Below, one piece after another: positions 11,884-23,110 of a stretch of 64,000 bases of DNA. The position numbers and the translations under genes are program-made. The DNA lies in NCBI GenBank assembly GCA_025738555.1, contig JAOVFP010000004.1, forward strand, positions 5,890,001-5,954,000. Reading direction: 5' to 3'. Source of the stretch: Cyathus striatus (taxonomy: Eukaryota > Basidiomycota > Agaricomycetes > Agaricales > Nidulariaceae). Position 1 is the first letter of the stretch; each line of letters opens with the position of its first letter. The notes beneath the pieces are model-generated. The model did no database searches. It was given only the letters and a program-made list of their open reading frames with translations, and had not been told where the DNA came from.

Positions 11884-13183
11884 ATGCGGACGCATTCGCG
11901 GCTTCCTCGAGAGCTCACAGATATAGTTATCGACGAGTTGTGGGACGATTCGGCTGCGCTCAGAAATTGCTCCCTGGTCTGCACGATCTGGCACAAACCG
12001 GCCTGCAGGCATCTTTTTCGAGAGATCACGTTGCACAGCCGGGAGCTATGTCTAGCACTTAATAAGTTGCTAGACGAGTCTCCTCGAGTTAACCAGTATA
12101 TTCGTAGTCTTATCGCGACTACCGCTGGTGCCGAAGAAGACGACTGGGCTTATGTAGGGGACATATTCCCGAGGACGCTGCGGATGTTCACGAGTCTGCG
12201 TTGCTTGAAGCTTTCTAACGATAAGTTCTACGGACAGGTCTTATGGTCATTTGTGTCACAAGATTGTAAAGATGCAATTATGGATGTATTACAACTTCCA
12301 TCGTTGACGTCATTTACCCTGTGCACTTGGCGATTTGATACGGAGACTCAGGATATTGACATGCTTCTTCGTTATGGAAGAAGTTTGAAATCGCTGCGGT
12401 TTGAGTATGTCTCATACAGAGAACAGGTGCCCTCATCGGAGGCATCTCAAGGCGACGACTTGGGGAACCAGGAGGAAGACCCACCGATAGAACTAGACAG
12501 TCTATCGATTGAAATTCAGCAAGTTTACCGCCCAGATATTCTTAGCTACTTCTCTGGAGACTCTTGCCATATGTTTAACCTTCACTCCATAAAGACGCTG
12601 GAAATCATGGGAACAAAGGATAACCAAGACAAAATTACCTCACTATTAGGGAACATCGGCGAATCACTCAGAACGCTAAAGATCTTTCCGTTCGACAGTG
12701 AGTACGGCAGTAGCCCCTATTGGACCTACTCATAACATCGTTACAGTTATGCCAAATGACCCCTGCATCGATATTAGCAAAAACACAGGCTTGCGCTCAC
12801 TTCACTTGATATTCGGACCAGTTCTAAATGCCCGAACGACCGAAACAGATCCACTAGACTGGCTTCGTACATTTCTCCACACTGTCCCAGAGACAAACTC
12901 ACTCGAAGAGATAGAAATCTCTCTAGACCTCAAACGCCTCTTGGAAGAATGGTCTCTATACTCCTCCGGTTCCACGTTGAACCTCGACGTTACGCACTGG
13001 CGTTCCCTCCGAGACGTTTTAGAGCTGGACAAGTTTCGCGAGTTGCGAAGCTTAAGCATCAATATTTATTCACGGTGGCACAATACTTTTTTATATGGTC
13101 ACCTCGTTCTTCTGGAATTTCAAGATTTAAGATTCACAGTGGCAGTTAATCCTTCTGGGACACCGGAGGAGGTTACGCCGTAA
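11884..13183 (+). CDS. F-box/LRR-type protein
   Basis: Two exons, 11884-12697 and 12747-13183, joined by a 49-nt GT-AG intron (GTGAGT donor at 12698). The N-terminus reads LPRELTDIVIDELWDD, then LRNCSLVCTIWHKPACRHLF, the signature of the F-box-like domain of Agaricomycete F-box proteins, which bind Skp1 in SCF ubiquitin ligases. The rest (to about residue 415) is a run of Leu-rich segments such as LKSLRFEYVSYRE and LRTLKIFPFD, consistent with degenerate LRR repeats that would recruit a substrate. The start ATG is the first in frame. Such genes are strongly expanded in mushroom genomes and individual substrates are unknown. No lesion seen. Confidence 0.85.
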
Positions 13184-13378
13184 TACTGGAATTCGTGAGG
13201 AACAAGGTATTTCGCTTTAGGGTACATATTACTGTTGATTCTTCAGGGACGCCTGGTGGTGGGACCAAAAGATGATACATAAGTAGTAAAGTTCATTAGA
13301 TTTCGTAGTGGGTACATTGGGGTTCGTATCTGATGCTATCTACTAAGTCCTCTGTCCGTACCGTACAATGGCTACATT

Positions 13379-15073
13379 CTAAGCTACATGGGGAACAAAT
13401 TTAGTCCAGTCCACGGCAACATGTGCATCATCTGGTAGTGCTCTGAGCGAAACGAAAGCTTGTATGAACAATGCGAGCCGTGCTATAATGTACAGAACAA
13501 GACTGATATAAATGATCCTTTTAAAGAGATGAAACAGCGAACGTCCAATTCCAGGCGGTCTCCAATGGACCTTATAATACAGCATAACAGCGAGAATCAA
13601 AAACGGAACAGGGATGCAAGTAATGAGAATTGAACAGGACCTCCATAGGATTCTCTCGACAAGCGAAGGAAACTTGAAGCGAGGTAACAATCCGATACAG
13701 TGAATCCCGCCGAAGATTACTGAGATGACAGCTGAGGGAATGTCTAGTCCGTAGAGGACTGTAGGCCCTGCGAGGTCGGCGTAGAAGGTAGGAACACGGG
13801 TTGCGCCTGGTGCAATGGTGATTGACGTTGGTGATTGGGTCATGTCGTCTAGTGGACGAAGGAGGTCTACTAGACCCATGGTGAGGATTATCCATAGGAT
13901 GTCCCAGATCTTTTGAATGATTCGCATGAGACGGTTGGTACGAATCGTTGCCTCTGGGGATTCTACTACTTGTTCAGTAGTTCCGTCCGGGTTGCTCGGG
14001 ACCCCAACCACATTCCGTTCCACGTCTTCTCCGACATTCAAAACATGCTCCGAAACGTCCTCATCCTTCCCCACTTTTGAACGATCTTCTTCCTCAAACC
14101 CCGTTTCAACTTTCTCAAGTTCCAGAGGATCTTGTTCCGGCAACGACATAGTTTCCAAGCAAGTCTTTGAAACCAACTCATCCTCTTCTTCAGTCATCTC
14201 CATCTCATTCTTCTTCAGCTGGATCGCAATAGGGCACCGCACATCGAGAGGCTTATCCCACCAGAAGAAATACATAATCCCATTCAGCACCGCAAACGCC
14301 AGCGTGACCAGTTCGAGCTCAGTGATCCCGATACCTTGGATACCTCTGGCGATGCATTGAACAGTAAACCAAGAAGTCTGAACGGCTACAATTCCTTTTG
14401 CAAGAAGATCCCCTTTGCTCCTGTCTTGGATTTGCGTGACTGTTACATCGGGGAAATCGATTTCGTCTCTGCTAAGCAGTTCGCGAAAGCGTGACAGCGA
14501 GAGAGGTCCGAAAGATGCTTTGTCTTCGTAGAGAACGAATCCGCCCATTTGGATGAAGAAGCCGTGAGCTTTAGTCCAGTTCTGGTCTATGAATATGATA
14601 GTAGTCCCTCAAGATCCACCATATTGAAGTGGAAACGACGTACCCTCGTACATCACAGCAATCTTCTTCGCATTAACCCACTGCCTCATAGCCCAGAATA
14701 TGATCATCTCAGGCGCAATGATCGCCCAAAACATCAGTTTAACCCTCCTAATCGCAACTGAGTACCACGTTTCTTCCCCAGCAGGGATATTAGGATGCAC
14801 AGCGACCCAGGTGCAAGCGAACATCGTCGCTACACAGCTCCATACGATGTCAACTGTGCTTCTTGTATCATTACTATTAGGACATTGACATGAAGGTTCT
14901 GAGGCGAGTATGTTCACGGGGACTAGTGGGAGAGCATTTGTGTGTTGGGAGAGGAGGAATGTTAGGCCCAAGATGAACATGGGTGAGCAGACGACAAGTT
15001 CGCTATCATCGTGGTCCAGTGGATGGGGTTTATAGTTTGAAAGCGCTGTTCTCCGCTTTACGCCCTTGGGCAC
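13379..15073 (-). CDS. Multi-pass membrane protein of an Agaricomycete-expanded family
   Basis: Two exons on the minus strand, 15073-14644 and 14586-13379, separated by a 57-nt intron; the joined codons read E-DQNWTKAHGFFIQMGGFVL. Family-type features are a short luminal Cys pair in SEPSCQCPNSNDTRST, the segment WSCVATMFACTWVAVHPNIP, and a hydrophobic segment in IRRVKLMFWAIIAPEMIIFWAMRQW. Later segments include ELVTLAFAVLNGIMYFFWW and three C-terminal hydrophobic helices (near IWDILWIILTMGLV, SAVISVIFGGIHCIGLL and ILITCIPVPFLILAVML). A Glu/Asp-rich, poorly conserved insert lies between them. I recognise the general pattern from uncharacterised mushroom proteins but know no function. About 545 residues. 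Intact as read. Confidence 0.8.
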
Positions 15074-15397
15074 TTGGCGATGTCATTTGACGTGCCTGGT
15101 ATGAAGCGCTCATGCCTACGGTGGTTTTTGAGTCAACGCTCAAAACAGGAAATGCTAGTTTTGCCAAGGTAAGTAGTAGGTACCGCGGTTATATACAGCT
15201 TCTCAATGTGGTGCAGTGCCGCTGTGCTTTCTATGTTTGCATCAAGGCTATTGTATATGACTGACAAGGCTAAACCAAAATACCTAAGGAACTTACACCT
15301 GTTGTATATCAGGAAAAAGCAGATAGAGCTGTATATTGTTTTGATTTATATCACTGCTACGGTGAGGGCATTTGTGAGAAACAAAAACGGAAGAGAC

Positions 15398-15402
15398 AAA
15401 AA
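15398..15402 (-). terminator. RNA polymerase III terminator of tRNA-Ser
   Basis: A run of five T on the minus strand begins 5 nt after the last base of the tRNA, the standard Pol III stop signal. Confidence 0.8.
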
Positions 15403-15406
15403 GTTC

Positions 15407-15487
15407 GTCACCTGAGCGATTCGAACACTCGCGGGCAAAGCCCAACCGCTTAGCAGGCGATCCCGTTAACCACTCCGGCAAAGTGAC
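15407..15487 (-). tRNA. tRNA-Ser(GCU)
   Basis: The minus strand folds into a class II tRNA. The acceptor stem GTCACTT pairs with AGGTGAC (one G-U). The D arm contains GGTTAACGG, and the anticodon stem ATCGC/GCGGT encloses the loop CTGCTAA with anticodon GCT. There is a long variable arm (GGGCTTTGCCC) and a T loop TTCGAAT. The discriminator base is G, as usual for serine. No intron. Confidence 0.92.
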
Positions 15488-16223
15488 TTATAAAAGTCAC
15501 TGTGCATATTGGAATGAATACGTCATGTGAACTCTTGTGAAGAGTCCAAGTGAAGTTTACTCATGTTGTTCAACGGCTTCCATCAACGAAGATGTGCGTA
15601 TATCCGAGCAACATCCGAGTCCTTCCGACTACCATTCGGTACATAAGTAACTAGGTCACTAACAACTCGTAAGTAATATAAAATAGGTAGTATCTAAAAA
15701 CCTTCGATAATTGACCATCTTAACAGGAACGGGTGTACGGTTACGCCCAAGTTACGCCCAATTACGCCGCGAACTTACGCGTCTCGCGGCAATATCCAGT
15801 AGGCAACACGGCTGTCAGAACTTGTTACATTTTTAGCTCATTGCTGTGAAGACTTGATTGAATCTACAATTCTTGGCAAGCAAGCTTTGAATGTACTTAC
15901 GTACCTGAAAAACTGAACATTTCTTATGAATAATTTAAAGTGTAAGTGTAGCATAATTACGATATGCATACTTCGTTATAGTAGCAAATCTAACATGATT
16001 AATTTCAAGCCATACTCAAGAGAAATGGTGCTTTAAACTTTACATCTAATTCGCACCGCCTGTCGTATGTGAATCAACTTCGTCATCGAAGAAATGTAAA
16101 ACGGTTGCGTTCGAGCCGATGAGTATAGATGCCTATTATCTTTGCACCACGTCAGCGTCGTAGTACATATCGTGCTGAATGATGTGTAAGGTCTGAACGT
16201 GACCTAGGAAGAACTACGAAACG
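15488..16223. other. Intergenic region upstream of monooxygenase 2
   Basis: AT-rich DNA between the tRNA gene and the monooxygenase 2 promoter. No gene, repeat or element could be supported on either strand. Confidence 0.4.
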
Positions 16224-16230
16224 TATAAAA
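16224..16230 (+). promoter_or_regulatory. TATA box of monooxygenase copy 2
   Basis: TATAAAA lies 80 bp upstream of the ATG at 16304, within GAAACGTATAAAAGACGG. Confidence 0.7.
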
Positions 16231-16303
16231 GACGGCTTCCTTGGGAGCACCCAGAGTTCAAACCATTCTCATTCGAAGCTTCGAAATACCAGAAACTACT
16301 CAA

Positions 16304-18050
16304 ATGACCACCGAAACCTCAAAGGGCTCCTCGAATCAACTTCGTATCGCCATCATGTTAGTCTCTGATACCTGTCGTTTATATCCCATATCTGACCAAA
16401 TATTTCTTTACAGAGGCGCAGGCATTGGTGGTCTTGCCCTTGCAATCGCTCTGTCCCGTCTAATTCCCGAGGATTCCCTGAAAGTCGAAGTTTACGATCA
16501 AGCGAAAGAACTGAAAGAAGTTGGGGCGGGAATTGTCTTCTGGCATCGCACCTGGAAGATCCTTGAACAACTTGGAGTTGCTGATGCGTTTGAGAAACAT
16601 CTAGGGAGGAAGCCAGATACTAATCGAAGTGAGCACTTTAACCGTACTTTTTTCAATGTCAAAACTCATAAGCTTACCAAAGCGTTGAATTTGAAACTGA
16701 TAAAGAGCGACAGAGGTCAAAACGAGGAGATGTTCGATTTTTATCAGAATGGTACATTTCTCTATTTGGACATTTGAAAGTCGTGCTAAAGGAAAGGCGT
16801 AGGCTCTCCTAGTTCCTATCATCGAGCAGCCGTGCAGAAGTTACTGCTTGACTCCCTCCCTCCGTCAATTCAAGTTCACCTTGGTCATCGTCTTCTGTCC
16901 TACGACGAGACCGATGACAAGGTCACCTTAAACTTCGACGAACAACCGTCACAGATTTGCGATTTACTTGTGGGAGCAGACGGTATAAAGTCACATATTA
17001 GAGCTGAATTTATCAATAAACGGTTCCCGGATCAGAAGGAATCGATAGACCCCGTTTGGGCAGGTAGTGTTGCGCATCGCGGCTTTGTTGAAGCAGATAG
17101 AATTCGTAATGTGTTTCCCGAGCACCCATCGCTTTCTAGGCCTGTGCTGGTATGTGTTTCACCTTTATACTCGAATAATTGCTAACGATAATGTAATCGA
17201 AGTATAACGGAGAAGGGACAGTACGCTTTAGCTTTCCATTCGTCACATAAGTATTAATCACCTATTAGTATGCCGTGAGCTACCCTGTTATGCATGGTCG
17301 CTTCGTTCACGTCGCTGCGCAGGTCACCGACTTCGGAAAGGACGGGACTCGCTTGGATCTTGAAGCTGCGATTAATGTAGATAAAGAACAGCTTCTCAAA
17401 TATTACGAGGGATGGTCTGAGGAATTTCTGGCACTACTCAAGGTTAGTTTAAAGCAGTTTTTATCGCAATTGTACATTCAAATGCGATGCGAAGAACATG
17501 GACAACAGTACGAAATGGGCTATAAATCGCATAATTCCCCTTCCAAGCTTCGCAGTTGGACGAGTGGTTCTTGTCGGTGATTCAGTGAGTCGTGTTTAGC
17601 TTCATCGATAACTGGCTCTTACTGAGTGCTCCCCATTACATAGGCGCATGCGATGACACCCAACCTGGGATCTGGAGCAGGGCAAGCAATTGAGGTAACT
17701 ATCATTGTATAATCATATGTACTCCGTATCTAACGTAGTGGACATAGGATGCGTACACCCTCGCCCACCTTCTTTCAAAGGCCATCAAGGAGAAAATACC
17801 TATCCACCGTACCACGGATGCTTATACGAAGGTTCGACAGCCTCTCGCAAACCTCGTGCTTCAGAGGTCTTTGGATGCAGCTCAACTTAGCAGCTTCCGT
17901 GCTCCTGGATATGAAGGTATCAATAATGCCGATAGCACAACGAAGAACAAGTTGTTCGAACAGTTTGCGTTGGACTATGAGGCTCTGTTCAATTGGTGGG
18001 AAATTAATCCCGTAGAACAAGAGGTTGAGAAGGCTTTAGATATGTTGTAG
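16304..18050 (+). CDS. FAD-dependent monooxygenase, salicylate-hydroxylase-like, copy 2
   Basis: Start ATG at 16304 (MTTETSKGSSNQLRIAI). A phase-2 intron then leads into IGAGIGGLALAIALSRLIP, the FAD-binding Rossmann motif. The following blocks match the other copies: VEVYDQAKELKEVGAGIVFW, an exon ending MFDFYQNG, then VQKLLLDSLPPSIQVHLGHR. The DG motif is LLVGADGIKSHIRAEF. YAVSYPVMHGRFVHVAAQ follows, then FAVGRVVLVGDS joined to AHAMTPNLGSGAGQAIE and DAYTLAHLLSKAIKE. The C-terminus is NPVEQEVEKALDML, stop at 18050. The last GD motif has Ser after Asp where copies 1, 3 and 4 have Ala. Every intron has plausible GT-AG ends and no premature stop was found, so it appears functional. Substrate unknown. 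Confidence 0.9.
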
Positions 18051-18676
18051 ATTACTCAGAGTGAGAGATCATTTGGTTTGACGTTTAGTCGTATAGTGCG
18101 GCGGTGAATCGAATAAACTTGCCATGACTTATCGGTATATTAAAAACGTACCTCGTGTGCCTTTTTTACATGGCTATATTTATCTCACGGGAATCACTGA
18201 TTAAGAGAAACGAAACTATTTTGCTCAGATAGACGAAAGGGGCGTATTGACTTGCACAGTTGCACTTGTACTTCGACTCCTTTATGCAGTTTACTATCAT
18301 ACCTTATAATGTCTAGTACAAAATCGTATACAAACGCAAATCATTGAAAATAGAAATGTAATGGCCCGGCGATACACGATACTGCTACAGCTGTCTTATA
18401 ACGCGCGCTAAACTTTTTAGGCAGGATTGTAGTGTTGCTGTCAAGTTGCTGAGCGACCGATCTGTAGCGACGCGACAAAACGTCCAAGATTGAACTCCCC
18501 TATTACTAAAGCGGAATAGAAAAAGAAACTGGATAAATAGAGTTATATTTGGGAAGGTGAAAAACATCTGATGAATGAAAGCATATGAATGATATGTTTA
18601 ACTATTCTGAATGGAAGACCTTGAATATAAAGGGAGAAAGAAAGTGACTTCAATGGCGAAATAAACCAAGGTACTA
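18051..18676. other. Intergenic region
   Basis: Between the end of monooxygenase 2 and the convergent unknown gene. No supported gene. A short minus-strand frame near 18385-18567 has no domain or splice context. Confidence 0.4.
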
Positions 18677-19273
18677 TTACAAAGGGATCTTATCCCGATT
18701 GGTGATTTGAGACTCTAAAAGACAAAGATAATTCGAACATGAAACAAAAAACTTACTCACCGCTGTCTTCATCTTTAAACACCCCTTCGTCAATTATCTC
18801 AGAAAACAACCACGCCTCTTCCTCGTTTAATGCATTATCCTTTTGTTTGCCGATGTAAATCCTAGGGTCAATAATGGAGCATTCATACTTCACAATCATC
18901 TCCCACAGTTCTATCACCAGAGAACTTTCCTGTAGAACTTTGTCACCCCACTGTGCGAACTCTATACCCGGATTTTTCTTGTTAATAAGGTCATTGGTAA
19001 TAGTCCAATCACAGTTGAAACCTAGATTCTCAAAGATAGGGAAAGGCTATAATACAAACCAAAGAAGAATGGGTCAGAGATTATTACAAGAACAAGCCCA
19101 TAGAGAATGCGGAAATAGAAGAAATAATAAGAGGTAGCTCACGTCGGTTAACAGGTCCCATGCATTCCCAAACGTATCCTTTGAATAAATATGGCGGAAG
19201 TCTTCAAGATATCTTAAATCTACTACTAGTAGCGGTAAGATCTTTTTAACAGGCTTTTCTTGACTCTGCGAAA
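18677..19273 (-). CDS. Unknown protein, minus strand, 5' end unresolved
   Basis: Three blocks splice cleanly on the minus strand. The first begins after an AG acceptor at about 19268 with SQEKPVKKILPLLVVDLRY and ends DLLTD at a GTGAGC donor. The second, after a TATAG acceptor, starts PFPIFENLGFNCDWTITND, includes IEFAQWGDKVLQESSLVIEL and ends DEGVFKDEDS at GTGAGT. A short last block ends with a TAA at 18679-18677. The composition is acidic and Leu/Ile-rich, like a soluble globular protein. No family recognised and no start codon assigned; the first exon may lie upstream near the bZIP/E-box-like palindromes at 19368-19388. Confidence 0.45.
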
Positions 19274-19367
19274 TCAATATAATTAGTTGGTAACTGTACT
19301 ATTGTAGAGCAGGCGTTCGGCCTGCACTATGGAACGGATGATTCTACAAGTCCTGCGAACGCGTTCA

Positions 19368-19388
19368 GTCACGTGACGTGTTCACGTC
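19368..19388. promoter_or_regulatory. Overlapping CACGTG and TGACGT palindromes
   Basis: The stretch contains TCACGTGA followed by the perfect palindrome GACGTGTTCACGTC. CACGTG is the E-box core bound by fungal bHLH factors and TGACGT is a CRE-type core bound by bZIP factors. It lies about 100 bp upstream of the first recognised exon of the minus-strand unknown gene. A small hairpin (GCAGGC-GTTCG-GCCTGC, 19309-19325) lies between. Function is inferred from the motifs only. Confidence 0.35.
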
Positions 19389-21119
19389 ATCAAGCTTGAA
19401 ACAGCGCGTCTACGCTATCGTCTCTGCCACCTCAACACGCTCCCCGACGCTCTCCGCCTCCACCCCCTTCGCCACAATGCTAACCATATATTCAACACCA
19501 AGACCACCACAAGAATGGTTGTAACACAGACTCAAGTAACCGAGAGACCGCTCAACAGCGGCACCTCAAAGTCTAATCATCTCCATATCGACATCTCAAT
19601 ATATTCTCTTTCTCCCTTATCTTTTAATTCAATTTCTACATTCTATTCCAAACAAACTCGTGTTTCGGCTCCTGGAAACAATTATTCAATTCCTATCTTA
19701 TCCTTGGCCTTACTTACACTCTTTTCGCTCTTTTAGGTATATTTCTATCTCTTTTACTATATAAACTGTATATGTTGGTATCGAGCAATCCAGTGAAGTT
19801 CACCATCTCGAGTTCTCGTCTAAACGATTCGGTTTCGTTCTCTGTCGCTGTCTACAACGCTCTACGTCGTTCTACTCGCCCCAACTCGTCGTGCAAACTT
19901 ACTCAGTCAATTTTCATCCCAGAACTTCAAAACTCGAAGTTCTCATCCGTTTTCTTTCGTATTTGTCACTGATCGTCGTATTTCATCACCTTAGAATCCT
20001 TACGCTGGACGGACGCACCAGCGACTCGCATTTCTTTGCGTAGGAACCTTCAACCTTGAGTTTCCCTCTTCACTATATGACAAAAGGAGAGAGAAATGGT
20101 AAAGGAAGGAGACTGACCATCCCAACACAAAAATTGAAAACTACATCGCACCTGTTTTCATGTATCATGTTCAGCATGTCATAATAAAGGTTAATAAAAT
20201 GAAAGGTGTTATGAAGAGCTATACAACGTACGTCCAATGTTTCCAAATTGGTTCAATTACGGATTTGGGCCGTGTCTTTTCCTTGCGCATCAGCTCCTTA
20301 TTCTCCTTATTATATGAAGCGGATTCCCTGGAGCGGGCAGATTCGGTGCGTATTCGAGTAGATTTGCGCAGTGGCTGCATTGGATTGCGAGAAGTGGTGG
20401 ACTCGTGTGACATGTAAAGATTCGCAGGAGGGGAAGAGGTTGCAGTAGATGAACGTAAAGAGTAGCGTGGCAGATTATTATAGTACGTGGCCGTGTTTGT
20501 TATCGAATTGACGCTTTGTTGGAGAACGAAAGATAACTAAAGGAAGCAAAGTACTTGTAAGTAATAGTAATGTAGAGATCACATTTCAGAATATTCTGAA
20601 ATGAACCACAAACTGATAAATCAAAAGCATCTGCGCTGTACCGCAATGATGGAATAAACATGTAATAGTGGTTTCCTTTTCCAAATACCCCGCACCGCGG
20701 TATCCAGACACATAAAAAATTTCAAAGGCAGCGGCCGTGGCCTGTGGCGCTTCGTCATTGTATAACCAATGTCTACCATTTTCTTTATATTTGTTACAGC
20801 GATGGCCATTCAGAGCTAAGAATGATAAACGTCAAAAGATCAATGAGAAATCAGAATGGTTGGTGGTTCATGCATGTTGAAAAACGAAATGTAAGTAAAC
20901 GATGCTCGTGGCACTGGCATTGTCTCGGCTACTTGTTTACGCATCATGATTGTTTTCCCATGTTGACGATAGTTGGTGCACATATATATGTACTTATTGC
21001 TTATGTAATCGGGAAAATCGTCGCGTCACCTCGCAAGTGACATTCTGACATCATGCCACGTGCAGCCTCTTGCGCTCAACTGCTACTGAACCTGTTACAC
21101 TTCTCAGACATCAGTGTTG
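19389..21119. other. Region with one tentative small gene only
   Basis: A minus-strand frame from 20413 encodes a basic, Ser/Arg/Lys-rich N-terminus (MSHESTTSRNPMQPLRKS). It ends at a good GTACGT donor near 20230 with a matching acceptor near 20160, but the continuation quickly meets a stop, so it is not called as a gene. Plus-strand frames at 19515-19972 are Ser/Thr-rich and unsupported. A perfect 22-bp palindrome occupies 20582-20603. Confidence 0.35.
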
Positions 21120-21128
21120 GTTTTACTC

Positions 21129-22498
21129 CAGGCTCCTAAAACCAGCACGCTCGTATCTCGCTACAACCTCCTTAGGTAAACAAAGTCAAATATTTGCTTA
21201 AGGCAAATAAACCTAAGGGAGGTTCTGCTCGATAGAGCGGCTGGCACAAGTCGTCACCGAAATTTCCCCGCGGACCCTTGCCATCAACAGGGAAATCGAC
21301 GGCGGAGCACGCCGCGTTCCCACCTTATACTTACCCGCTCGCGCTCATGAGCGCAATGATCTACAGTTATCTCAATCTGAGCCTCATACTCTCCATGTAC
21401 TTAAGTATTCTAAAACCTAATAATATGTTTTTGATCTTTCTTGGGTTACACTTGTTAAACGTCGTTAATAGTTGGATTCAAGTGGAGTAATAGAATAAAC
21501 TGGATTTTTGAAATTTATTGGCCTATAAGTTTAAAGTAAATACATATGAATTGGAATGAATAATTAAAAATAAAGCATCCTGTAGGTATGTGCTTCACAA
21601 ACAGTTATATATATATAAAACTGAATGCTGACTGGTTGTAATGGAATGACATGCCTATAGAATAGTTATGCATTAATGAATGTACATAAACAGTATATCT
21701 AAGTGGCATAAGTCCAGCTCACCTCAGCTCTCGTAAGTTGAGTGACAACTGAGGACGGCGAATGACTTTTTAATCTACTTTATAAAAGAATATGTAGATC
21801 GAAAATTTAATCACTAAGCCACTGTACCAGATCAATTGGCGAGGAGTGCGCTCCAACAGGTTGCCTGCTAAAGGCTCATGCTACAGAGTCCGTACTGTAT
21901 ATTCTAAAGTTACTTTCATCAATCTTGTAAATCTATGAAGAAAGACTTATAGTATAATCAACCACACTAATACAGATGTTGCAATAGGAATTATTTTAAT
22001 ATCTAGCAAGATACAATGATGAATACACCAATGGACTCTTCAGAGCATGTGTCCAGTATATGTAACAACATTTAACAGAGTGATTGCTGATACTTACAAA
22101 ATGAAAGGCATTCCATATTGTACTTAAGAGCCATGTGAGCCTGATACTTATCTTAAATGGTAAGTGTACATGCCAGTGCAGCCCAAGAAAGATAAAAAAT
22201 CAATTATTGAGTTTTAGAATACCTAAGTACATGGAGAGTATGAGGCTCAGATTGAGATAACTGTAGATCATTGCGCTCATGAGCGCGAGCGGGTAAGTAT
22301 AAGGTGGGAATGCGGCGTGCTCCGCCGTCGATTTCCCTGTTGATGGCAAGGGTCCGCGGGGAAATTTCGGTGACGACTTGTGCCAGCCGCTCTATCGAGC
22401 AGAACCTCCCTTAGGTTTATTTGCCTTAAGCAAATATTTGACTTTGTTTACCTAAGGAGGTTGTAGCGAGATACGAGCGTGCTGGTTTTAGGAGCCTG
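21129..22498. mobile_element. Mutator-like non-autonomous element, ~325-bp TIRs, 9-bp TSD
   Basis: The two ends are long inverted repeats (21129-21454 and 22174-22498) starting CAGGCTCCTAAAACC. They differ by only a few bases and small gaps. The element is flanked by the identical 9-mer GTTTTACTC at 21120-21128 and 22499-22507. Long TIRs with 9-bp target duplications are typical of the Mutator (MULE) superfamily. The 719-bp interior is AT-rich with no transposase. Each TIR holds a nested inverted pair (ACCTCCTTAGGT and ACCTAAGGGAGGT) that could fold or bind protein. It lies about 520 bp upstream of the monooxygenase 3 TATA box. Confidence 0.88.
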
Positions 22499-22507
22499 GT
22501 TTTACTC

Positions 22508-23017
22508 TTAAAAATCTACAGGGCAACTTCGTCTTTAAAAATATGCAACCTCGCAGCCTCTCAGATGCTCTCACCAACTGATCAGTTAAGGGTTAAACTT
22601 AAAGCGACCCCCAAGTGACTCCATCTGATTTCTAAACATACTTTGAAAGCTGGACTGCGACTTGGTAAGTACTAGCTAGTTTACTCCATACTGACTGGTA
22701 TAGGGCTTCGTTGTTGCTTCTAAGCCTGAATAGCGGAATCTCGGATGACATCCAGTAGTATTTCCTGCTGGCAAGCAGCGGTTACCCAGGTTCGTGTCTC
22801 GTAAGTATCATGCACCAATCATGTTTGAAGATTATTTTTAAACAGATTAGATCGCTGTCACTGAAGCATCATCATTTTATATCAGATAAGATGTCGACGT
22901 TTCATCGCTCCATTGACGTTAACGACCTCGACCGTGCAGCCCATTTAAACTGAGGTGGTCACAAGACTCCGACGATGGAGTTGCCCGACCCTTGTTTCAA
23001 TCGAAGCGAGGATGATG
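22508..23017. other. Upstream region of monooxygenase 3
   Basis: No gene supported. The stretch between the Mutator-like element and the TATA box probably holds the monooxygenase 3 control region. Confidence 0.35.
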
Positions 23018-23024
23018 TATAAAA
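23018..23024 (+). promoter_or_regulatory. TATA box of monooxygenase copy 3
   Basis: TATAAAA, 93 bp before the ATG at 23111. The context GATGATGTATAAAAGCT is nearly the same as upstream of copy 4 (AATGAGGTATAAAAGCT), and CAATCGAAGCG matches TAATCAAAGCA just before it, so the core promoters are homologous. Confidence 0.75.
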
Positions 23025-23110
23025 GCTGCGATCCTAAATGAGTATGAGTCACAACTTCTCGACCTACATCTCTGTGATTACTATCATTTCCCAGTTAAAC
23101 CAAGCAAAAT

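Noticed and set aside
20582..20603. Heat-shock element in the 22-bp palindrome
   Set aside because: The GAA/TTC blocks are not all separated by two bases as required (outer spacing is one), so only the palindrome itself is reported.
21278..21490. 70-codon frame inside the Mutator-like left arm
   Set aside because: It starts in the TIR and ends in AT-rich filler, with no transposase features.
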